Source: a virus. From it: a DNA stretch of 52,330 nucleotides. The number at the start of each line of letters is the position of its first letter. The first letter of the stretch is position 1. Where the stretch lies: the IMG/VR virus record IMGVR_UViG_3300030385_001830, positions 1 through 52,330 of that record. One strand, given 5' to 3'. Position numbers and translations under genes: made by a program. The notes beneath the pieces are model-generated. The model had not been told where the DNA came from. It was given only the letters and a program-made list of their open reading frames with translations, and did no database searches. This document shows, piece by piece, positions 28,549 through 36,506 of the stretch.

Positions 28549-29534
28549 TGTATACGTTTACCGCCAGAGGGCCAAGTGAGGGATTATTCCTTGTTAAACA
28601 AGCACTAGAAGAGGTAGGAAAACCCATTGTTACACGCAATGGCGCAGCTTTAGAATTTGTTTCCCCCGTTTTAATTCACTATACTCACCCTAAAGAAAGA
28701 GTACTTTTTTACAAAGAAAGAGACGCTAATCCTTTTTTCCATTTAATGGAAGCCTTATGGATGTTAGCAGGACGCAGGGATGTAAAGTTTGTAAACAACT
28801 TTAATGGACGCATTAAAGACTATTCTGATGACGGTGAAATTTTTCACGGGGCTTATGGATACAGATGGCGCAACTGGTTTAAAAAAGACCAACTAGACGT
28901 AGCAGTAGAGAGATTATCAAAGTGGCCTCATGACAGAAGGACAGTAGTGTCCATGTGGGATGCTAATACTGACTTAATAAAAACCAATGAACACAAAGAC
29001 TTACCCTGTAATACCGCCATTTTTTTCAAACAAAGAAACAACAAGCTAGACATAACAGTTACTAACCGTAGCAATGACCTTATATGGGGTACCTTTGGAG
29101 CCAACATGGTTCACATGTCTATTTTACAAGAATATATGGCAGCAAGATTAGGGTGTGAAGTAGGGAGCTATTACCATTTTACCAATAACCTTCATGCTTA
29201 TGAAGATGTGCTGGCAAAAATTAAGCACATAAAACCTGAATATGACCCTTACCTTACGCTAGGAAAAGATGGTCTTTCTTATAAGCCCCCTTCTTTTGTA
29301 GAGGCACCTGATTATTTTGATAAAGAGTTACAACAATGGTTTAAGGATAGAGACCGAACCCTTTTTGCCAATGAGTACTTATTTAGAACATGCAGCATGG
29401 TAAGGTCAGCGTGGAAATGTTTTAAAGAAGATAATTTAAAAGGGGCGTTTAGTTTTGCAGAGGAAATTAGTGACCGAGCATGGCAAAAAGCCTGTATTGA
29501 ATGGCTAACAAGGAGGGAGATAAAAAAGAGATGA
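28548..29534 (+). CDS. Thymidylate synthase / dUMP hydroxymethylase family
   Basis: 328 aa. Catalytic Cys154 lies in DLPCNTAIFF, where the usual His after Cys is Asn; it is followed by NRSNDLIWG and FGANMVHMS, the substrate-binding Asn region typical of dUMP-type enzymes, then YYHFTNNLHAYED. The family makes dTMP or hydroxymethyl-dUMP from dUMP and methylene-tetrahydrofolate. Given the cassette, a hydroxymethylase is favoured, but sequence alone does not decide. Stop overlaps the next ATG. Confidence 0.85.
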   Translation: MYTFTARGPSEGLFLVKQALEEVGKPIVTRNGAALEFVSPVLIHYTHPKERVLFYKERDANPFFHLMEALWMLAGRRDVKFVNNFNGRIKDYSDDGEIFHGAYGYRWRNWFKKDQLDVAVERLSKWPHDRRTVVSMWDANTDLIKTNEHKDLPCNTAIFFKQRNNKLDITVTNRSNDLIWGTFGANMVHMSILQEYMAARLGCEVGSYYHFTNNLHAYEDVLAKIKHIKPEYDPYLTLGKDGLSYKPPSFVEAPDYFDKELQQWFKDRDRTLFANEYLFRTCSMVRSAWKCFKEDNLKGAFSFAEEISDRAWQKACIEWLTRREIKKR

Positions 29535-29869
29535 GCGAAATAAAGGTAAAAAAACTAAATCTAAGTAACCAACTTCAGAAGGCAGAATCTATTGCTTTAG
29601 CTGATATCCTTGCTTTAAATGCAGCGGAAGCCAACTATGGGGATAGTTGGAAAAAGCGTGGAGGTGTGGGTGCCTTTATGATGTTAGCCCGCAAGTGGGA
29701 CAGAATAGAAAACCAAGTTTCACCACGTCGCCGCAATAAAAATTATCCCACCTATGATATATTTCAAGCTCTCACTACCGATGATAGAGATGAGGGTATC
29801 TTAGATGATGTTAGGGATTTAAGAAGATACTTACTGCTAGTAGAATCTGAGGTATATGTGGGTGAATAA
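29531..29869 (+). CDS. Small protein, possible nucleotide-modification-associated domain
   Basis: 112 aa from ATG 29531, in the ATGA overlap behind AGGAGGGA; an upstream in-frame ATG at 29501 is less likely. It carries YGDSWKKRGGVGAFMMLARKWDRIE and DDVRDLRRYLLLVE, close in form to the DUF1599/Nmad1 group that accompanies phage base modification. The family match is tentative, but the position in the cassette agrees. Confidence 0.65.
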   Translation: MSEIKVKKLNLSNQLQKAESIALADILALNAAEANYGDSWKKRGGVGAFMMLARKWDRIENQVSPRRRNKNYPTYDIFQALTTDDRDEGILDDVRDLRRYLLLVESEVYVGE

Positions 29870-30023
29870 AAAAGAAATGGATAAAGAAGTATTAGCTGTT
29901 TGTAAATGTGGAAAAGAATACAAAGCAATTTCTTTTCGCACTATAAAGAATAAATGGCCTCAGTGTGAGTGCAAACAACCCATGATAATTAAACCCAATT
30001 CCCCCTTACCACATAAAATTTAA
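29862..30023 (+). CDS. Small zinc-ribbon protein
   Basis: 53 aa from GTG 29862 (ATG 29877 is an alternative), overlapping the gene before and ending one base before polA. Two Cys pairs, CKCG and CECK, about 20 residues apart, indicate a zinc ribbon. It may assist the polymerase or the modification enzymes; no more can be said. Confidence 0.6.
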   Translation: MNKKEMDKEVLAVCKCGKEYKAISFRTIKNKWPQCECKQPMIIKPNSPLPHKI

Positions 30024-31877
30024 ATGCAAATTCCTCTGATCCAACCTCAAACTGAGTGGGTAATGCCGGACAGGTATCCGGAACTCGATAACTATGCAGA
30101 AATAGCAATTGACCTAGAAACCAAAGACCCAAACCTAACCACCTCTGGATCTGGTTGGGCACGAAAAGATGGACATGTAATTGGGATCGCCGTAGCCGTA
30201 GAAGGGGACAGTTGGTACTTTCCTATACGGCATGAAATTGGCCCTAACTTTGACGTTGCCATAACCTTTAAATGGTTAAAAGATATAGTGTCCAAAGATA
30301 GAGACTACATTTTCCATAATGCCCAATATGATGTGGGGTGGTTATTGACAGAAGGAATTTCTGTAAAGGGCCGAATTATAGATACTCTAGTGTGCGCCCC
30401 TCTTTTAGATGAAAACAGATTTTCTTATTCTCTTGATGCTTTAAGCAGGGACTACTTACAAGAGCGGAAATCTGAACGCTTACTACGCGAAGCAGCCGCA
30501 ACTTTTGGCGTAAATGCTAAAAGTGAAATGTATAAACTTCCTGCTCAACACGTAGGAACCTACGCAGAGCAAGATGCAGAATTGACATTGCGTCTGTGGC
30601 AACAGTTTAAAGCTCTAATTATTAAAGAAGATATAGGGGATATTTTTAAGTTAGAAACCAAGGTCTTACGCACCATTATCCCAATGAGAGAGAGGGGGGT
30701 TAGGGTAGATTTAGAAAAAGCAGAACGCATAAAGAAAGTTTTCCAAAAACGAGAGACGAGTTTACTCAAACAAATAAAAAAGGAATCAGGAATTGGAGTA
30801 GAAATCTGGGCTGCTGAAAGTGTCGCCAAGGTTTTTGAAGCATTAGGCTTACCTTACAGCAAGACCAAAAAAACAGAAGCTCCCAGTTTCACAAAGAATT
30901 TTTTAGCTAACCACCCTCACCCTGTAGCTCAGATGGTTGTCCAAGCTAGAGAATTTAATAAAGCCCGAACCACGTTTGTAGATTCTTTCTTAAAACATCA
31001 AGTAAATGGCAGAATCCATGCAGAACTTCACCCACTCCGTAGTGGATTAGGCGGTACGGTGACTGGACGATTCAGCTATAGTAATCCTAATTTACAACAA
31101 ATTCCAGCAAAGCATGTAGAAATTGGCCCTATGATAAGGAGCCTTTTTATACCAGAAGAAGGTTGTAAATGGGGTGTGTTTGATTATAGTAGTCAAGAGC
31201 CACGCATAGTTGTTCACTATGCCAAGCTAATGAATTTTAAGGGGGCAGAGGATTTTGCAGATCGGTATAAGCTAGATGCCCGCACTGATTTTCACCAACT
31301 AGCGGCAGATATTGTGGGAGTTTCACGTAAACATGCCAAAGATATTAACTTGGGATTATTTTATGGGATGGGAAGTAGAAAACTAGCAGAAACGCTAGGG
31401 CTAGAACTAGAAGAAGCGAAGGAACTATTTGCTATTTATCACTCTAAAGTCCCCTTTGTTAAACAACTGGCAGACTACACCACTAATCGTGCAGCAAGCA
31501 AGGGGACAATTCGTACTTTATTAGGAAGGCGATGCCGCTTTGATAAATGGGAACCAAGCCGATACGGAACCTGGAAACCATTATCTTACCAAGAAGCCTT
31601 TGCGGAACACGGCCCTGCTATTAAGCGAGCGTTCACTTACAAAGCTCTCAATAAATTGGTGCAGGGTTCAGCGGCTGACCAAACAAAAGCTGCGATGGTA
31701 GCGTTACATGAAGAAGGTATCTTACCGATGATTCAGGTGCATGATGAATTAGATATCTCAATTGAAAGCGAGAAACAGAAACAACACATAATAGAAGTTA
31801 TGGAGGAATGTGTAAAACTAGAAGTGCCAAGTGTAGTAGATGCAGAGATAGGACCAAATTGGGGAGAGGTGATATGA
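30024..31877 (+). CDS. polA: Family A DNA polymerase with 3'-5' exonuclease
   Basis: 617 aa. Proofreading domain: DLETKD (ExoI), FHNAQYDVGWL (ExoII), YAEQDAEL (ExoIII). Polymerase: motif A VFDYSSQEPRI, motif B RKHAKDINLGLFYGMG, motif C QVHDELD. No 5'-3' nuclease. The residue equivalent to E. coli Phe762 is Leu443, a state linked in marine phage surveys to slower or temperate replication. It is the replicative polymerase, coupled by ATGA overlap to the next gene. Confidence 0.97.
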   Translation: MQIPLIQPQTEWVMPDRYPELDNYAEIAIDLETKDPNLTTSGSGWARKDGHVIGIAVAVEGDSWYFPIRHEIGPNFDVAITFKWLKDIVSKDRDYIFHNAQYDVGWLLTEGISVKGRIIDTLVCAPLLDENRFSYSLDALSRDYLQERKSERLLREAAATFGVNAKSEMYKLPAQHVGTYAEQDAELTLRLWQQFKALIIKEDIGDIFKLETKVLRTIIPMRERGVRVDLEKAERIKKVFQKRETSLLKQIKKESGIGVEIWAAESVAKVFEALGLPYSKTKKTEAPSFTKNFLANHPHPVAQMVVQAREFNKARTTFVDSFLKHQVNGRIHAELHPLRSGLGGTVTGRFSYSNPNLQQIPAKHVEIGPMIRSLFIPEEGCKWGVFDYSSQEPRIVVHYAKLMNFKGAEDFADRYKLDARTDFHQLAADIVGVSRKHAKDINLGLFYGMGSRKLAETLGLELEEAKELFAIYHSKVPFVKQLADYTTNRAASKGTIRTLLGRRCRFDKWEPSRYGTWKPLSYQEAFAEHGPAIKRAFTYKALNKLVQGSAADQTKAAMVALHEEGILPMIQVHDELDISIESEKQKQHIIEVMEECVKLEVPSVVDAEIGPNWGEVI

Positions 31878-32269
31878 TCATTGGACTAACTGCTTCTGCT
31901 TTTGACATGCTTCATGTGGGACATGTGGCTATGTTAGAAGATGCTAAAAAACATTGTGACCATCTCATTTGTTGTTTACATGTTGACCCCTCTGTTGAGA
32001 GACCGGAGAAAAACCCTCCTCTCCAATCTTTAGTAGAAAGGTATATACAGTTACAAGCTGTCTGTTATGTGGACGAAATCATTCCCTACGAGAGAGAAAA
32101 AGATTTACAAGATATAATTGAACTTAAAACTCCTGATGTAAGAATAATCGGAGAGGAATATAAATTTAAAGAGTTTACCGGAAAAGGGTTGTGTCCTGTA
32201 ATTCATTACAATAAAAGGAGACACAGGTTTTCTAGCACAGAAATGAGAATAAGGATGAATAGAACATGA
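31874..32269 (+). CDS. Cytidylyltransferase-like nucleotidyltransferase
   Basis: 131 aa from ATG 31874 (ATGA overlap with polA). The HIGH-superfamily signature H14-x-G-H17 in DMLHVGHVAML and a C-terminal SSTEMRIR fit glycerol-3-phosphate cytidylyltransferase or ADP-heptose synthase-type enzymes, which activate a phosphorylated substrate with CTP or ATP. It could supply an activated donor for the nearby glycosyltransferase, or modify surface molecules. The substrate is unknown. Confidence 0.85.
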   Translation: MIIGLTASAFDMLHVGHVAMLEDAKKHCDHLICCLHVDPSVERPEKNPPLQSLVERYIQLQAVCYVDEIIPYEREKDLQDIIELKTPDVRIIGEEYKFKEFTGKGLCPVIHYNKRRHRFSSTEMRIRMNRT

Positions 32270-32853
32270 AAGAGAATTTTGAAAAAGCATTAAAGCTAAT
32301 CTTAATCCATGAAGGAGGATTTATTAATCACCCTTCCGATCCAGGAGGAGCAACCAATAAGGGAATTACATTGACTACATATATGGATTTTATCAGAGAC
32401 GCAGTAGACAGTGACGCATTAGTAACAGTAAATGATTTACAAGAAATTACAGATGATGATGTAGAAACAATATACAAGACCCGTTACTGGGACAAAGTAC
32501 AAGGGGATGAACTCCCACATGGGCTAGATATTTTTATGTTTGATTTTGCTGTCAATGCAGGACCGATTGCCGCTGTCAAAACCCTGCAAGGAGTGTTTGG
32601 TGCTTTACTGGTAGACGGATACCTAGGGCCAAAGACATTGGCTAAAGTTCATAAGGTTCTACATACAGATTTTAGAAGCTGTTCCAATAAAACCATTATC
32701 AAGCAAAGAACACTGGATTTATTGGAACAGCTACATGGACAACGTATTGATTATTATAAAGATTTAAAGAACTTTAAAATATTTGGACGTGGCTGGCTAA
32801 ACCGCTGTGACTCTACCCTAGAAAGTTCCCGTGCCGCTTGTTCAGTTACCTAA
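32266..32853 (+). CDS. Endolysin, GH108 muramidase
   Basis: 195 aa. LILIHEGGFINHPSDPGG with catalytic E16 is the GH108 N-terminal signature, and the C-terminal half has a peptidoglycan-binding-3-like FAVNAGPIAAVKTLQG segment. No signal peptide, so export would need the holin (47913). It hydrolyses peptidoglycan at lysis. It lies at the end of the replication block, not next to the holin. Confidence 0.92.
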   Translation: MKENFEKALKLILIHEGGFINHPSDPGGATNKGITLTTYMDFIRDAVDSDALVTVNDLQEITDDDVETIYKTRYWDKVQGDELPHGLDIFMFDFAVNAGPIAAVKTLQGVFGALLVDGYLGPKTLAKVHKVLHTDFRSCSNKTIIKQRTLDLLEQLHGQRIDYYKDLKNFKIFGRGWLNRCDSTLESSRAACSVT

Positions 32854-32914
32854 ATAACAAGGGGTTAGAAAATCATGTGTGGTAAAATATGCCTATTAGC
32901 AAGCAGGTATAAAC

Positions 32915-33115
32915 ATGGGGACAGTATTACAGTTCAAAAGAAAAGAACCTGTTAAACCAGCACCAACTGTTGAAACAGTAGAGTTACAAGCATGTGGCCT
33001 ATGCGGAGGGCAGTATTTTTGGTTAGTAGTGGATACTACCAAAACAAATGAGGCCAACTGTGTAGCATGTAGTGAATGTGGGCATCGCCTACAGGTTGTT
33101 TGGACAGCTACATAG
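32915..33115 (+). CDS. Zinc-ribbon protein
   Basis: 66 aa. Four cysteines in CGLCGG and CVACSECG define a rubredoxin-like zinc ribbon after a basic, Pro-rich start. First gene of the accessory block. Possible DNA or RNA-polymerase contact; unproven. Confidence 0.75.
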   Translation: MGTVLQFKRKEPVKPAPTVETVELQACGLCGGQYFWLVVDTTKTNEANCVACSECGHRLQVVWTAT

Positions 33116-33116
33116 C

Positions 33117-33180
33117 TTGTACTGGGATAGGTACTTTGCCATACTACAAAGGTAGTTAATAAAACACACTCACAGAAAGG
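33117..33180 (+). promoter_or_regulatory. Promoter with overlapping palindrome, rightward
   Basis: TTGTAC (33117-33122), 17-bp spacer, CATACT (33140-33145), then ACTAC-AAAG-GTAGT (33143-33156) and leader CACAGAAAGG (33171-33180). The palindrome covers the -10, so a bound protein could block transcription. It drives 33189. Confidence 0.72.
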
Positions 33181-33188
33181 AGTTTTTT

Positions 33189-33734
33189 ATGAAAACACCA
33201 CAAGTAGAACATGGGGTACTTGACCCCAAAACCGGAGAGGAACTCACTACTCCACTGGGATTAAGGCGTATTATCCCAATATTGAGAGAAGGCAACAATC
33301 CATTTGAAATGGATGACCTCTCAAAAGAAGAACAGGCAAAAAAGTTTAACGAAACTTTAGAGTCATGTATAGGAAGTGACCAGCCCCCCATCGCCCATCA
33401 AATTCCAGGCTGGCAATATAAATTGTTGTTATCACAAGGCACCTCTTATTTTAGAGAGTTTGCCTATGGGGGAGCTTACTGGTTAATGGATATTTTAGTA
33501 ACGGAAGTGGTTCCCTTCTTTGAGCAACAAAAAGAACTCTCCATGATAGTGATTAAAGTTAAGTCCAAAGATGGAGAGGCCGGAATTACAGCAACAGCGG
33601 AAGATGCAGATGGGCAAACATATACAATTTGGCATCGCCAAATTGATTTTACATCTCTGGATGGTGACTACACATTCTGGCTTTTCCCTGTTGCATCGAA
33701 CACAGCCCATTTAATTCTACCTAGAGAATACTAG
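33189..33734 (+). CDS. Hypothetical protein behind an operator-controlled promoter
   Basis: 181 aa. No known family. A mostly alpha/beta sequence, acidic in the middle (EMDDLSKEEQAKKF), with aromatic C-terminal strands. First gene behind the promoter at 33117, so probably early and operator controlled. Confidence 0.65.
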   Translation: MKTPQVEHGVLDPKTGEELTTPLGLRRIIPILREGNNPFEMDDLSKEEQAKKFNETLESCIGSDQPPIAHQIPGWQYKLLLSQGTSYFREFAYGGAYWLMDILVTEVVPFFEQQKELSMIVIKVKSKDGEAGITATAEDADGQTYTIWHRQIDFTSLDGDYTFWLFPVASNTAHLILPREY

Positions 33735-33810
33735 GTAGGTGATATGGGTAATCTTGTTTTACCTCTTGCTGGTGGTACTCGCTCTTAAAAGAAAGGGTTA
33801 ATTTTGTTTT

Positions 33811-33972
33811 ATGACCCGCACTTTAGTAGTATTGTTACTACATAGCCAATGGGCTAATCAAACAACCTGCATGGTTGTGTACCTAGGCTCTGTGCTGTGG
33901 TTGGGGTTTAAATTCCAACGCTGGATGCCAACCACGGCGCATCCTTCTTATAAACCACAGAAAGGGGGTTAA
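33811..33972 (+). CDS. Possible small hydrophobic protein
   Basis: 53 aa, ATG with a distant AAGGG. One probable membrane segment (MVVYLGSVLWLGF). Its sequence also contains the reversed palindrome at 33826 and the leader of the next gene, so some bases are constrained by regulation. A real but unproven ORF. Confidence 0.35.
   Translation: MTRTLVVLLLHSQWANQTTCMVVYLGSVLWLGFKFQRWMPTTAHPSYKPQKGG
33826..33841. promoter_or_regulatory. Reversed-arm palindrome GTAGTA-N4-TACTAC
   Basis: The same arms as the promoter palindromes, but in opposite order. Upstream of 33974, whose leader is CACAGAAAGG (33957-33966). May be a variant operator; no clear promoter next to it. Confidence 0.3.
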
Positions 33973-33973
33973 G

Positions 33974-34180
33974 ATGGAAGAATTTTATACAAAAAACGAA
34001 GCTATTGGCAATATTAGTAAGATAATTGATGCTTTAGAGCAGTCGCAAGAAATTATGAAAACATTAAATCAGCAGACCCAAGACTTAGCTGAAGAGATAT
34101 TCAGGATAGGCGCAAAGGTGAAAGTAATGTCTAAACAAATAGATTCCCTAATGGGAGAGGAAATCCATGACAGCCATTAA
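33974..34180 (+). CDS. Small coiled-coil protein
   Basis: 68 aa. Nearly all helical with heptads (ISKIIDALEQSQEIMKTL, then DLAEEIFRIGAKVKVM). Leader CACAGAAAGG precedes it, and its end overlaps the ribbon-helix-helix gene. Possible partner of that protein. Confidence 0.65.
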   Translation: MEEFYTKNEAIGNISKIIDALEQSQEIMKTLNQQTQDLAEEIFRIGAKVKVMSKQIDSLMGEEIHDSH

Positions 34181-34379
34181 AGGAAAAAACGTGCGGGTGG
34201 ATGATGAAACTTACGAGAAAATACACCAACTCGCCAAAGAAGAAGAAAGAACTCTATCCATGATTATCCAACGCGCAGTAAGGGAATACTGGAATAGCGA
34301 TCACTTAGGGGATCCAACGCTGGAGAGAGTAGAACCCAGTATTGAGAAAGATACGACAAGCTATATTGGATATGATTAA
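34167..34379 (+). CDS. Ribbon-helix-helix (CopG-like) DNA-binding protein
   Basis: 70 aa. The strand KNVRVDDETYEKI followed by helices HQLAKEEERTLSMII and RAVREYW is the Arc/CopG/MetJ-like fold, which binds short palindromes as dimers. It is a good candidate for the protein that binds the palindromes at the accessory promoters; inference only. Confidence 0.75.
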   Translation: MTAIKGKNVRVDDETYEKIHQLAKEEERTLSMIIQRAVREYWNSDHLGDPTLERVEPSIEKDTTSYIGYD

Positions 34380-34561
34380 GTGAGAACAATGAAAAAGATA
34401 ATTACTACAATCCCAGCTAAGACCAAATGTTTGTTCTTATATTTGATTGGTTGATTAAGTTTTTTCTGCATTCGAATAATGAACTGCTGGAGTTTCTCTA
34501 ACAATGCAACCATATCTGCTCACCTTAGAGTAAAATAGTTTGTCATAGTGTATTCTAATTA

Positions 34562-34630
34562 TAGCTATGTGATAATCGTTTTAGTAAACTACAATTGTAG
34601 TAAAAGCAACTTAATCAAACCACAGAAAGG
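34562..34630 (+). promoter_or_regulatory. Promoter with perfect palindrome before 34639
   Basis: TAGCTA-N17-TAAACT (34562-34590), then the perfect 14-bp palindrome ACTACAATTGTAGT (34588-34601) and leader CACAGAAAGG (34621-34630). The 34380-34638 gap holds nothing else clear, apart from a 21-codon ORF at 34389 that I do not count. Confidence 0.65.
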
Positions 34631-34638
34631 GTGATTAT

Positions 34639-34965
34639 ATGAAAGAAGATTTTAATACACTCCATAACACAGCGACACAAGCCGCAGTAGAGGCTTGCCA
34701 AGCTGTTGAGGAAAGAAGCGGTGGACACTGGTGGCCTTGCGGTTTCGCATGGGTTAATGTCCGGCCCGCCACTCAACCTTTTGCACGATGGCTTAAAAAA
34801 GCAGGAATCGTCGAAAGGGCTTCCTACCAAGGGGGTTACGATATTTGGAACCCCTCAAATAATCCAACCCAAAGCATGGATGCTAAAGAGGCGGGTGCCA
34901 GAGCCTACGCTAGAGTCTTACAAGACAAGGGCATTCACGCATACGCACAATCAAGGATGGACTAA
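34639..34965 (+). CDS. Conserved-looking phage protein, unknown
   Basis: 108 aa. HWWPCGFAWVNVRPA and ARWLKKAGI are unusual Trp/Cys-rich segments of a type seen in small phage proteins; a functional fold is likely but unidentified. Leads an ATG-overlapped series. Confidence 0.65.
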   Translation: MKEDFNTLHNTATQAAVEACQAVEERSGGHWWPCGFAWVNVRPATQPFARWLKKAGIVERASYQGGYDIWNPSNNPTQSMDAKEAGARAYARVLQDKGIHAYAQSRMD

Positions 34966-35192
34966 TGGCTAAATTCAAAAATAAAAGCTATAACGCATGG
35001 AAAATTTGTGTCCTGTGCAAAAACCCTATCTTGCCACAAGTTAATAAGGATGGGTTTCTATGGGATAGGGGTCACAACCCCTATCCCTTAGCTACAAAAG
35101 GATCATGTTGTAGTGATTGCAATGAGGATGTTATTTACGCTCGGTTAAAAGAAATGGGTCTCGTTTTAGGTACCCAAGAGCCAGGAAAATAA
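34965..35192 (+). CDS. Small zinc-binding protein
   Basis: 75 aa. VLCKNPI, GHNPYPLA and CCSDCN give a Cys/His metal site like a small HNH-like or treble-clef phage protein, but the catalytic HNH residues are not evident. Starts in the preceding stop. Confidence 0.72.
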   Translation: MAKFKNKSYNAWKICVLCKNPILPQVNKDGFLWDRGHNPYPLATKGSCCSDCNEDVIYARLKEMGLVLGTQEPGK

Positions 35193-35196
35193 CCCT

Positions 35197-35370
35197 ATGT
35201 CATATGCAACGTGTGAAATTTGTACTAAACAACGTCATGCTAACGATGTTGAATTAAAACATATAGATGGTACACCCACATGGGTGTGTACCATCTGTGA
35301 TAAGACAACGTCTACACCGCCAAGACAAGGAATCCCAAATGAAAAAATGCACCATAAAGAAAGAGACTAG
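35197..35370 (+). CDS. Small zinc-ribbon protein, 57 aa
   Basis: CEICTKQR and CTICDKT (CxxC, 20+ residues, CxxC) indicate a zinc ribbon. An AGGA lies 10-12 bases upstream. Overlaps the next gene by 32 bases in another frame. Confidence 0.65.
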   Translation: MSYATCEICTKQRHANDVELKHIDGTPTWVCTICDKTTSTPPRQGIPNEKMHHKERD

Positions 35371-35626
35371 AGATCTCATAGGTTTTGGACTACCGGGAAC
35401 AAGGGGCAGAACAGAAGAAATAGCCCTCTTCATAGGATTAACCTATGAAAAAGAATGTCTCACCTTTACCGATCAAAAAGAGTGGGACAACATATACAGA
35501 GTTATCCACAGTTACTGTATAAGGCAAAAAACCTCGTTTCGACCGTGTCAACGCACAAACCCAAGTGGAAAATGCTTCCACATATGGAAGATAAAGCTCA
35601 AAAAAGTAAACAAGAGGAAAATATGA
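35339..35626 (+). CDS. Hypothetical protein, 95 aa
   Basis: Start at ATG 35339 after AAGGA; an upstream frame continues to 35267 but would lie inside the zinc-ribbon gene. Basic C-terminus (KIKLKKVNKRKI). No family recognised. Confidence 0.6.
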   Translation: MKKCTIKKETRDLIGFGLPGTRGRTEEIALFIGLTYEKECLTFTDQKEWDNIYRVIHSYCIRQKTSFRPCQRTNPSGKCFHIWKIKLKKVNKRKI

Positions 35627-35853
35627 TCAAAGATGCAGATAACCAAGCCATGACACCCAATCAAGCGGCGAAGTCATTACTCCTAGACCACATATTTGCT
35701 TTTGACAACAGTAGGGCATGGGGAGAGGATCATGACCGGCTTTGTGCTATGGTCACTGACCGTGAATACGTAGCCATCTCAAAGATGATTAGAATACAAA
35801 CTAAAAGAGTCTTAAAATTCATGGGCGGCGAAAAAAATTACCGTCTCGTCTAA
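35623..35853 (+). CDS. Hypothetical protein, 76 aa
   Basis: Start ATG 35623 (ATGA overlap). Two helices and one turn, WGEDHDRLCAMVTDREY. No family. The gene is followed by a terminator at 35942. Confidence 0.6.
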   Translation: MIKDADNQAMTPNQAAKSLLLDHIFAFDNSRAWGEDHDRLCAMVTDREYVAISKMIRIQTKRVLKFMGGEKNYRLV

Positions 35854-35879
35854 TAGGGGCGACGGTGAAAAACAAAAAT

Positions 35880-35979
35880 TTGCACAAGTGATAAAAACTA
35901 GGTATCGTTTTAGAGCAGTACGTATAAACTCCTTGAACTATGCCCCGAGTAGGTTCCCTTTACCTCTTGGGGCTTTTTT
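35880..35979 (+). ncRNA. Possible short RNA ending in terminator
   Basis: No ORF spans this ~100-bp gap; it has ordered sequence ending in a strong hairpin. It may be only an untranslated end with a terminator. Confidence 0.2.
35942..35979 (+). terminator. Rho-independent terminator
   Basis: Stem GCCCCGAG with inner AGG, pairing to CCT and CTTGGGGC, followed by six T. Ends the 34639-35853 series. Confidence 0.85.
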
Positions 35980-35999
35980 CATTTAAAACCCTAATAAGT

Positions 36000-36066
36000 T
36001 TGTTCTGCATTACTCGTTGTGCAATACTACAATAGTAGTAAGTAACCAAATCACCATAGAAAGGGG
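36000..36066 (+). promoter_or_regulatory. Promoter with palindrome before 36079
   Basis: TTGTTC (36000-36005), 17-bp spacer, AATACT (36023-36028), palindrome TACTAC-AATA-GTAGTA (36025-36040) and leader variant CCATAGAAAGG. Confidence 0.72.
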
Positions 36067-36078
36067 AGACTAAACAGC

Positions 36079-36258
36079 ATGAAAAATAAATTTGAAGTAG
36101 GCAGTTTGCATACACTCAATAAAACCCATGATGCTATAGTCTGGGAAATCGTCGAAATCATCGACATTTTCGCGGTAATGATTAAAGAGCATGGGCGCGA
36201 CTTTAAGCCCCAGCAAATGGATACCAGTTATCTAATTCCTGCTGAAAGGGGTCTATAA
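36079..36258 (+). CDS. Small hypothetical protein, 59 aa
   Basis: First gene behind the palindrome promoter. Helical core (IVWEIVEIIDIFAVMI), hydrophobic but not a clear membrane helix. Unknown function. Confidence 0.6.
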   Translation: MKNKFEVGSLHTLNKTHDAIVWEIVEIIDIFAVMIKEHGRDFKPQQMDTSYLIPAERGL

Positions 36259-36260
36259 CG

Positions 36261-36506
36261 ATGCGTTTCAAGAAATTAAACAAAAAAGAAACAGAAGAGT
36301 ATAAACAATGGGCGCGTGATACCTACGTTGTTGGGGATAAAATATCCTCGGTTTGGCATCCGGTTGTAGTAGCAGAATGCGAACGCATAAATGCCGACCA
36401 CAACCGCAACCAGGACGGGCGCATACGACACGTTGTCGGTGATCAGATGAAAGCCTCGCTCTTGCGTATAGCGAAACGCCGGTTGGAGAATAGGGGAACA
36501 CAATGA
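36261..36506 (+). CDS. Small basic protein, unknown
   Basis: 81 aa. Basic, helical (LRIAKRRLENRG) C-terminus; in the same operon as 36079. No family. Confidence 0.6.
   Translation: MRFKKLNKKETEEYKQWARDTYVVGDKISSVWHPVVVAECERINADHNRNQDGRIRHVVGDQMKASLLRIAKRRLENRGTQ

Noticed and set aside
31320-31335. TTTCACGTAAACA as a second parS
   Set aside because: One base is missing from the palindrome and it lies in the conserved polA coding region.
33744-33788. 14-codon ORF
   Set aside because: No ribosome site and no features; too short to support.
34389-34454. 21-codon ORF
   Set aside because: Weak ribosome site and no clear composition signal.
35502-35510. Perfect DnaA box TTATCCACA
   Set aside because: Single 9-mer inside a coding region; expected by chance at this window size.
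35908-35920. GTTTTAGAGC resembling a Cas9-type crRNA repeat start
   Set aside because: Only one occurrence, no repeats or cas genes; chance is likely.
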